A stretch of 57,843 bases of DNA, taken from assembly GCA_013215465.1 (NCBI GenBank), contig JABSOW010000015.1, positions 1-57,843 on the forward strand, given 5' to 3'. How positions within the stretch are numbered: the stretch's first letter is position 1; every line of letters starts with the position of its first letter. The translations under genes and the position numbers were made by a program. The notes beneath the pieces are model-generated. The model was not told the DNA's origin, did not search any database, and saw nothing but the letters and a program-made list of their open reading frames with translations. The DNA is from Colwellia sp. GTDB taxonomy: Bacteria > Pseudomonadota > Gammaproteobacteria > Enterobacterales > Alteromonadaceae. Of the stretch, positions 52,009-57,843 are shown piece by piece.

Positions 52009-55000
52009 TTACTTAGCAGCCCGCTCTTGCTCATGGTGCTGAGCGATTTCATCAATAATAGCTTGCTGGTTTCTTTTTTCAGATACTTTACGTTCGGTTA
52101 ACCAGTAAAAGAATAGTGGTACAAAGAATATTGCCAAAAATGTTGCCGCTATCATGCCACCCATAACACCCGTGCCAACACTATGACGAGCACCTGCACC
52201 GGCACCTGAGCTTAATGCTAAGGGAATAACCCCTAAAATAAAGGCAAGCGATGTCATGATAATTGGCCTAAATCGCAAGCGAGCAGCTTCTAGTGCAGCG
52301 GCCCCCGTTGTCCAACCATCTTGCTTTTTCATTAAGGCATATTCCACAATCAAAATGGCATTTTTACTGGCTAAACCAAGTAAGGTGACTAAACCAATTT
52401 GAAAATAAACATCACTTGTCATGCCAGTAATCCAAACAGAAACCAAGGCACCAAAAATACCAAAAGGTAAAGCCAACAGTACTGATAGCGGTAGAGACCA
52501 ACGTTCATATAGGGCAGCTAGAATTAAAAATACCATAATAACGGCCATCCCTAAGGCAAGCGCAGTAGAGCCAGAACTTCTTTTTTCTTGATAAGCGGTA
52601 CCCGTCCATTCATAGCTAATGTCTGATGGTAATACTTCTTTGGCAATACGTTCTATTTCGGCTATCGCTTGACCAGAGCTATACCCTGGTGCTGCGCTAC
52701 CTAATAGTTTCACAGCAGGCAAGTTATTGTATCGGTCTAAACTGTCTGGGCCACTACTATAATTAATCTCTGCAAAGGCAGAGATAGGTATCATGTCGCC
52801 ACTATTACTTTTCACATAGATACGAGCGATGTCTTTAGGGTTCATTCTAAACTCAGGCTCTGCTGACATTAATACTTGCCATGTTCTGCCGAATTTATTG
52901 AAGTCATTGAGATAATAGGTCCCCATGGTTCCAGCTAAAGCGTTAAAAGCATTGTTGATAGGAATGTTCATAGCACGTGCTTGTTCACGATCTATTTTCA
53001 CGGTTAATTGTGGTGAATCTGGGCGCCATAACGTTTGTACTCCGGCAAGTATAGGGCTTTGCTGGGCAGCCGCCATCATCGCCCGCATACTTTGTTTTAA
53101 TTTTTCTACCCCGCCGTCACCACGGTTTTGTAGATAAAACTCAAAGCCTCCAGTACTTCCTAGACCGGGGATCGCTGGTGGGTTAAAGGCTAATACTAAT
53201 GCTTCATTAATATTAGCGGTTTTCATGAATAACTCCCCCACCAACTGCTGAGTGCTTACTTCTCTATCATCCCAATGTTTTTGCGTGACAAAAATAGTAG
53301 CGGCGTTATTTTTATAACCACCACCAAGAAAATCGAAGCCAGTAAAAGAAATAACATTTTCATTCGCTGGATTTGATTCTATCGCTGCTATTACTTTATC
53401 TACTACTTTTTTAGTTCTTTGCAATGACGCACCATCAGGTAAAAAAACCGCTGAAATGTAATAGCCTTGATCTTCATCAGGCACTAAAGAGCTTGGCGTT
53501 GTTAACCACATATTTGCTGTGATTACTACCATGCCTATAACCAGCATTAAGGCTAATAAACCTCGGCGAAGAAAGAAGCTTACACCCGTGACGTAGTGCC
53601 CGGTAACTTTAGTGAAAAATTGATTAAAGCCGTTAAAAAAGAAGTTTGTTTTTTTATCTTCATGTTTTAATATTAAGACACATAAAGCAGGTGTCATGGT
53701 TAATGCTACTAAACCAGATAAACTCACAGAGATAGAAATGGTGATAGCAAATTGACGAAATAACTCACCGGTTAAGCCGCCTAAAAAGGCAATCGGTACA
53801 AATACTGAACATAACACTAATACAATAGCAACGACTGGGCCACTGACTTCTTCCATCGCTTTTATTGCGGCATCACGAACCGATATATCTTCTTCATGCA
53901 TAATACGCTCGACATTTTCCAGTACCACAATGGCATCATCAACCACAATACCAATAGACAAGACCATACCGAATAAAGTCAGGGTGTTAATAGAATAGCC
54001 CAGCATATAAAGGCCAGCAAAAGTACCTAATAAGGATACGGGCACCGCCATAAGAGGAATTAACGTAGCACGCCAATTTTGTAAGAAAAGGAAAACCACT
54101 AAAAATACCAGTATCATGGCTTCGCCAAGTGTTTTTAATACTTCTCGAATAGAGACTTTGACAAAACGGGTAGTATCGTAAGGCAGTATATGTTTGAGTC
54201 CTGGCGGGAAGCGAGTTTTTAATTCTTCAATGGTTTTATTAACTTCATCGGCAACATCAAGGGCATTAGCCCCAGGCTGTAAAAATATGCCTAGTAATAC
54301 CGCTTTTTTACCGTTGATACGGCCATCAAAATCATAATCTTTTGAGCCTAATTCTACCCGAGCTATATCTTTTAAACGTAATGAACTACCATCGGTATTC
54401 GAGCGAATAATGATATCTTCAAATTCTTTTGCGGTGGTTAATCGCCCTTGTACTTTAACACTGTAAACCAACGATTGCGGACTAAGGGAAGTGGGGGTTG
54501 CGCCTATTCTACCCGCAGCATATTGTGAATTTTGTTCACGTACCGCATTGCTAATTTCTTCAACAGTAACCCCTAATTGGCTCATTACATCAGGGCGTAA
54601 CCAAATACGCATGGCATAATCTTTTGCGCCAAAAATTTGTACGTTGGTAGTGCCTGGAATACGCTTGATTTTATCAATAATGTTTAAGGTAACATAATTA
54701 GAAGTCCATAATGCTTCGCGGCTACCATCAGGCGAATAAAAGGCATGCACATGTAAAAAACTTGATGAACTCTTAGCAACCACCACACCTTGACGGCGTG
54801 TTTCTTCAGGTAAGCGGGCTTCTACCTGTTTAACACGGTTGTTAACATTTACTGAAGCTTGATCTGGATCTGTGCCTATTTCAAAGGTAACAGTGATTGT
54901 TGTTGCACCTGCACTACTTGATGTTGATGACATATACATCATGCCTTCAACCCCAGTAATGGCATTTTCTAAGGGGGTAGCCACTGTTTGTTCTAATACT

Positions 55001-55167
55001 TCGGCGGACGCACCAGGATATACAGCCGTAACCTGAACAACAGGGGGGGACATTTCTGGGTATTGCGCAATAGATAAGCTACGCATAGCCGCCAATCCGG
55101 CTAAAACAATAAAGATAGAAATGACAAAAGCAAATATAGGTCGATCAATAAAATAACGAGAAAACAT
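52009..55167 (-). CDS. Multidrug RND efflux pump (AcrB/MexB-like, HAE-1)
   Basis: 1052 residues. The proton-relay pair Asp410-Asp411 is in GIVVDDAIVVLENVERIM. N-terminal FIDRPIFAFVISIFI, SIAQYPEMSPP and a C-terminal segment of three hydrophobic stretches ending ILGVIPLALSSGAGAGARHS are typical of the family. It exports drugs, detergents and similar compounds from the inner membrane and periplasm. The adaptor gene is 11 bases upstream. No TolC partner is in this operon, so it must use a TolC encoded elsewhere. Confidence 0.96.
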   Translation of the reverse strand: MFSRYFIDRPIFAFVISIFIVLAGLAAMRSLSIAQYPEMSPPVVQVTAVYPGASAEVLEQTVATPLENAITGVEGMMYMSSTSSSAGATTITVTFEIGTDPDQASVNVNNRVKQVEARLPEETRRQGVVVAKSSSSFLHVHAFYSPDGSREALWTSNYVTLNIIDKIKRIPGTTNVQIFGAKDYAMRIWLRPDVMSQLGVTVEEISNAVREQNSQYAAGRIGATPTSLSPQSLVYSVKVQGRLTTAKEFEDIIIRSNTDGSSLRLKDIARVELGSKDYDFDGRINGKKAVLLGIFLQPGANALDVADEVNKTIEELKTRFPPGLKHILPYDTTRFVKVSIREVLKTLGEAMILVFLVVFLFLQNWRATLIPLMAVPVSLLGTFAGLYMLGYSINTLTLFGMVLSIGIVVDDAIVVLENVERIMHEEDISVRDAAIKAMEEVSGPVVAIVLVLCSVFVPIAFLGGLTGELFRQFAITISISVSLSGLVALTMTPALCVLILKHEDKKTNFFFNGFNQFFTKVTGHYVTGVSFFLRRGLLALMLVIGMVVITANMWLTTPSSLVPDEDQGYYISAVFLPDGASLQRTKKVVDKVIAAIESNPANENVISFTGFDFLGGGYKNNAATIFVTQKHWDDREVSTQQLVGELFMKTANINEALVLAFNPPAIPGLGSTGGFEFYLQNRGDGGVEKLKQSMRAMMAAAQQSPILAGVQTLWRPDSPQLTVKIDREQARAMNIPINNAFNALAGTMGTYYLNDFNKFGRTWQVLMSAEPEFRMNPKDIARIYVKSNSGDMIPISAFAEINYSSGPDSLDRYNNLPAVKLLGSAAPGYSSGQAIAEIERIAKEVLPSDISYEWTGTAYQEKRSSGSTALALGMAVIMVFLILAALYERWSLPLSVLLALPFGIFGALVSVWITGMTSDVYFQIGLVTLLGLASKNAILIVEYALMKKQDGWTTGAAALEAARLRFRPIIMTSLAFILGVIPLALSSGAGAGARHSVGTGVMGGMIAATFLAIFFVPLFFYWLTERKVSEKRNQQAIIDEIAQHHEQERAAK

Positions 55168-55178
55168 TAATTTGCCCC

Positions 55179-56402
55179 TTATTGCTGTGTGGTAGACGTT
55201 AACTGATCATCAGCTAAACGTATTGGCATACCGGGGAAGAAAATACGTGCCATACCATCAATAATTACTTGGTCGCCGGTTTTTAAGCCTTGGCGAATTA
55301 TCCAGCCATTTGCTATCCCTTTTGCTTGGGTTACCCATTCACCAACAATAACAGGTGCAGGTAATGCAACAGTTATGCCCTGGTCATTTTTGGCCATAAC
55401 ATAGACAAATTTGCCAAGACCATTATCTAAAACCGCTCTTTGAGGCACGACAAAAGCATTTTCACGTACAGCGCCTTCTAATACAATACGAACAAATTGT
55501 CCGGGTCTTAAAGAAAAATTGGGATTTGGCGTAATCGCCTGTAATTCACTAGTACCTGTTTTGGCATTTATACGGATATCACTGAAGTTAACTTGGCCAA
55601 TTTGAGGATGGAATGAACCATCAAACAATTTGATTCTGGTTTTCCAATGACCTTCTTCTGGCAAGGTAAGTGAGCCTGCCGCGGCATCATTACGCATTTG
55701 TAATTGCTCGCGTTCAGATAAACCAAAACGCACACGAATAGGATCTATTTGGGTTAATTGTGTTAACAATACCTCAGGGCCAGAAACATAAGTACCTTCA
55801 GAAACCAGTTCACGGCCAACAATACCGGTAACAGGGGAGGTTACTTTGGTATAATCTAAACGTAATTGCGCTTGCTCTAACTTAGCTTGCATAGAGTTAA
55901 CATCTGCTAAGTTAATATCAACGCTCGAAATTGCATTGTCTAACTCTCGTTGTGAAATTGAATTTTTAGCACGTAAAGGTTTTATTCTGTTAACTTCACG
56001 TTGCGCTTGCTTAAGACGAACCATAGCAGCATTTAAGTCGGCTTTACTTTTTGTCATTTCAGCGGCATAAGTTTTAGCATCTAAACTAAATAAAGACTGT
56101 CCGGCCGTCACTTTATCACCCTCACTAAAATTTCTAGTTTGCAATATACCGGACACTTGCGCACGAATTTCCACTTCTTTGGCACCTGATAATGTGGCAG
56201 GCAATTCAATACTAAAAGGGACTGATTGGGTTGTCATACTCATAACCGACACGGTTGCAGGTTTCATACTTGCAGGCGCAGACTGTGGTGCTTGTTCACA
56301 GCCTGATAGTGATGTAGCAAGGACAGCGCTGGATGATAACAATAAAAAACCACGAATAAATGGCTTTAGCTGGCCACTTAACCTAAAACGAAATGTTGAC
56401 AT
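55179..56402 (-). CDS. RND periplasmic adaptor (AcrA/MexA-like lipoprotein)
   Basis: About 407 residues from ATG at 56402, which has an AGG site and leads into the signal peptide; an earlier ATG at 56441 would add 13 residues. The lipobox is SLSGC. The mature protein has the lipoyl half-motifs (IRAQVSGILQTRNFSEGDKV and TKVTSPVTGIVGRELVSEG) around a coiled-coil hairpin, and a barrel region. It partners the downstream pump. Divergent from the TetR regulator, with two operator palindromes between. Confidence 0.94.
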   Translation of the reverse strand: MSTFRFRLSGQLKPFIRGFLLLSSSAVLATSLSGCEQAPQSAPASMKPATVSVMSMTTQSVPFSIELPATLSGAKEVEIRAQVSGILQTRNFSEGDKVTAGQSLFSLDAKTYAAEMTKSKADLNAAMVRLKQAQREVNRIKPLRAKNSISQRELDNAISSVDINLADVNSMQAKLEQAQLRLDYTKVTSPVTGIVGRELVSEGTYVSGPEVLLTQLTQIDPIRVRFGLSEREQLQMRNDAAAGSLTLPEEGHWKTRIKLFDGSFHPQIGQVNFSDIRINAKTGTSELQAITPNPNFSLRPGQFVRIVLEGAVRENAFVVPQRAVLDNGLGKFVYVMAKNDQGITVALPAPVIVGEWVTQAKGIANGWIIRQGLKTGDQVIIDGMARIFFPGMPIRLADDQLTSTTQQ

Positions 56403-56477
56403 AAAAAACCTATAAGTAAATGACCAAAAAAATAACAACAATAAGGATTAAAAATTCAGTACAGATTAAAATAAAAT

Positions 56478-56500
56478 GTAAACTACTCGGTGCAGTTTAC
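56478..56500. promoter_or_regulatory. TetR-type operator 1
   Basis: A 23-base near-palindrome with arms GTAAACT and AGTTTAC, 76 bases before the adaptor start. A second similar element lies 16 bases on. The pair suits autoregulation and repression of the pump genes by the adjacent TetR protein. Confidence 0.7.
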
Positions 56501-56516
56501 CCATTTTTATTGAAAA

Positions 56517-56541
56517 GTAAACTAAACAGTGTAGTATTTAC
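56517..56541. promoter_or_regulatory. TetR-type operator 2
   Basis: A 25-base imperfect palindrome with arms GTAAACTA and TAGTATTTAC, ending 30 bases before the preferred tetR start. Related in sequence to operator 1. Confidence 0.65.
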
Positions 56542-56570
56542 CAATGGTCCAAGATTTGAAAGTTAGTTTT

Positions 56571-57179
56571 ATGAAAAAATCATTAACCCTAACGGAAAAA
56601 AAACGTTTAGACATTTTAGCTGCCGCTCAAGAAGAGTTTAAAGAAAAAGGATTTCTCGGTGCTAGTATGGACTCATTAGCAAAAAGAGCAGCAGTATCAA
56701 AACGTACCGTCTACAATCACTTTCCTAGTAAAGAAATTTTGTTTCATAATATTGTGAAACAACTTTGTGATTCATTTAGCCAAGCGGTAAATATACAATA
56801 CCAAAGTAGTAAGCCTCTTGCGGAACAATTGCATATTGCTGCGATGAGTGAAATTCAATTGTTAGGATCAGAATGTTTTCGTGATTTAAACCGCATCACC
56901 ATTGCCGAACTTATTCGTTCTCCAGAATTAGCGTCGAGTACCTTGGAGCATTTAGATCAACAAAAAGATGGCTTACATGTTTGGATAAATGATGCGATAA
57001 ATGATGGCCGACTTAAAGCGGTAGATAGTCATTATGCTGCTCAACAATTCTTAGGGTTGATTAAGGCCAGTGCTTTTTGGCCACAATTATTATTGAACCA
57101 AACCTTCCCATCACCTGAGCAGCAGAAAATAATTGCTGATGATGCCGTATTAATGTTTTTAGCGCGTTATGAGACCTAG
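56571..57179 (+). CDS. TetR-family repressor of the multidrug pump
   Basis: About 202 residues from ATG at 56571 (GAAAG site; the ATG at 56544 has none and lies beside operator 2). The helix-turn-helix is in FLGASMDSLAKRAAVSKRTV and YNHFPSKEILF, the standard TetR reading. The C-terminal ligand domain is typical of AcrR-like regulators. Divergent from the RND adaptor; it likely represses both. Confidence 0.92.
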   Translation: MKKSLTLTEKKRLDILAAAQEEFKEKGFLGASMDSLAKRAAVSKRTVYNHFPSKEILFHNIVKQLCDSFSQAVNIQYQSSKPLAEQLHIAAMSEIQLLGSECFRDLNRITIAELIRSPELASSTLEHLDQQKDGLHVWINDAINDGRLKAVDSHYAAQQFLGLIKASAFWPQLLLNQTFPSPEQQKIIADDAVLMFLARYET

Positions 57180-57276
57180 TATTTATAGGGAAATAACATA
57201 TTATTTGACTAAAAAATTAAGACTAAAATATAGGATAAGTTTAAAGTCTGATTGAATAAATAAATCAGGCCTATTT

Positions 57277-57360
57277 TCAATTGTTGCTGTCAGCGATATG
57301 GCTGCTCAAATAGCAACGGCAGCAGAAGAGCAAAGCATCGTTGCTAATCAAACAGACTAA
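57277..57360 (+). pseudogene. Methyl-accepting chemotaxis protein C-terminal relic
   Basis: An open stretch reads DMAAQIATAAEEQSIVANQ and ends at TAA. This is the conserved tail of chemoreceptors (D-M-x-x-QIATAAEEQS). No upstream part of the gene and no start are present, so it is a leftover of a deletion or rearrangement next to the tRNA genes. Confidence 0.8.
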
Positions 57361-57480
57361 GTGATTTTTAAATGGCCTAAGTCCCTATGTAATAAGAAAA
57401 TTTCGGTAAGTGTGTACTTTGTTTTCTTGAGAGTAATAAATTTAATATGAAATTTGTTTTAGCTTTAAATAGAAATTAAA

Positions 57481-57541
57481 TGGTGGACGATACTGGGCTT
57501 GAACCAGTGACTGGCGCAGGTGGTAAAGGGTAGAAGGTGCT
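57481..57541 (-). repeat. Partial tRNA-Val 3' end, copy 1
   Basis: The first 31 bases (57481-57511) are identical to the 3' part of the tRNA-Val gene at 57720-57750, including the CCA end, T-loop and T-stem. The next 30 bases match copy 2 but not a functional anticodon arm. It cannot fold as a tRNA. Confidence 0.8.
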
Positions 57542-57607
57542 TTTTTAACTGATGTTATTTCTGAATTGTTTTGTTTTTAAATTGTTTTATGGATGAAGTA
57601 TTGATGA

Positions 57608-57668
57608 TGGTGGACGATACTGGGCTTGAACCAGTGACTGGCGCGGGCTGTAAAGGGTAGAAGGTTCT
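57608..57668 (-). repeat. Partial tRNA-Val 3' end, copy 2
   Basis: Same 61-base unit as 57481-57541 with four or five differences; the first 31 bases are again identical to the true tRNA-Val 3' end. The tandem 3' ends are what tRNA-targeted integrative elements leave as attachment-site duplications, though simple tandem duplication and decay of tRNA genes is the alternative. Confidence 0.8.
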
Positions 57669-57719
57669 TGACCTTTATATTTTAATATTTAGTTGTGTAT
57701 TTATAGCATAAATAAATGA

Positions 57720-57795
57720 TGGTGGACGATACTGGGCTTGAACCAGTGACCCCCGCCTTGTAAGGGCGGTGCTCTCCCAACTGAGCTAATCGTCC
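57720..57795 (-). tRNA. tRNA-Val (anticodon UAC)
   Basis: 76 bases including an encoded CCA. The acceptor stem GGACGAT pairs with ATCGTCC; the D-arm is GCTCAGTTGGGAGAGC; the anticodon stem CCGCC/GGCGG encloses loop CTTACAA with anticodon TAC; the T-arm is ACTGG TTCAAGC CCAGT. All stems are intact. Confidence 0.95.
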
Positions 57796-57828
57796 GACAT
57801 ATCATGTCTAACTTACTATAAACAAAAG

Positions 57829-57843
57829 TGGCGGAGTGGACGG
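57829..57843 (-). tRNA. tRNA-Asp, 3' end (cut by the window)
   Basis: TGGCGGAGTGGACGG reads, on the minus strand, as the end of a tRNA-Asp-type T-stem, acceptor stem and CCA. Only the last 15 bases are in the window, so identity is likely but not proven. It is 33 bases from tRNA-Val, as in a tRNA cluster. Confidence 0.55.

Noticed and set aside
57481..57668. Two additional tRNA genes
   Set aside because: Only the 3' third matches tRNA-Val; no anticodon stem, D-arm or acceptor partner can be formed from the remaining sequence.

Overview
The window is AT-rich chromosomal DNA from a Gram-negative gammaproteobacterium, most likely a marine Alteromonadales of the Colwellia/Thalassotalea type. This is an inference from an outer-membrane TonB receptor, a TRAP transporter, the mipA-DUF3019-two-component block, DUF1415 and ttcA genes, and short dispersed repeats. 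I could not run any search, so the taxonomy is tentative.

Layout. (1) 1-1009 is non-coding, with a palindromic REP-like repeat and an 85-bp direct repeat that carries a conserved palindrome. (2) 1010-23819 is an amine/guanidino-compound catabolic island. It holds a secreted sulfatase, an aldehyde dehydrogenase, a class III aminotransferase and an MFS transporter; two convergent LuxR-type regulators; an ornithine-cyclodeaminase-like protein, a Rid-family protein and a DadA-like flavoprotein; a further LuxR paralogue; a LysR regulator divergent from a TonB receptor, an agmatinase-family ureohydrolase and a second MFS paralogue; and finally an SDR, a MoaF-like protein, a class III PLP enzyme of the phospho-lyase type, an APH-fold kinase and a full-length MoaF. 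(3) 24248-30694 has a Bcr/CflA-type exporter, a usp gene and a TRAP operon, then a decayed hpaE-like aldehyde dehydrogenase and an intact hpaR-like MarR regulator, which look like the remains of a homoprotocatechuate (4-hydroxyphenylacetate) locus. (4) 31300-34584 is a mipA-DUF3019-response regulator-histidine kinase operon. (5) 34714-41582 holds housekeeping and envelope genes (beta-propeller lipoprotein, DUF1415, LysE, YciC-like, Bax-like, ttcA). (6) 41733-45364 is a LysR-controlled 3-oxoacid CoA-transferase and thiolase operon. (7) 45567-51821 is a heavy-metal CzcCBA-type efflux operon preceded by a His/Cys-rich small protein. (8) 52009-57179 is a multidrug RND pair divergent from its TetR regulator, with two operator palindromes. 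(9) 57277-57843 has a chemoreceptor relic, two partial copies of a tRNA-Val 3' end, intact tRNA-Val(UAC) and the start of a tRNA-Asp gene.

How it may work together (inference). The island has three routes from an amine to an aldehyde: transamination, flavin oxidation with Rid-type imine hydrolysis, and phosphorylation of a hydroxy-amine followed by PLP phospho-lyase elimination. An aldehyde dehydrogenase follows. MoaF proteins are known from monoamine-inducible operons, and the hpaR/hpaE remains point to hydroxyphenylacetates as end products. A 17-bp motif with fixed spacing occurs twice before the sulfatase operon, twice in the hpaR/hpaE gap and once after moaF, and could tie these units into one regulon. 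A sulfated or beta-hydroxylated aromatic amine (tyramine, dopamine or octopamine type) is a testable substrate hypothesis. A family of about 200-bp MITE-like repeats (three full copies, one truncated) punctuates the accessory part.
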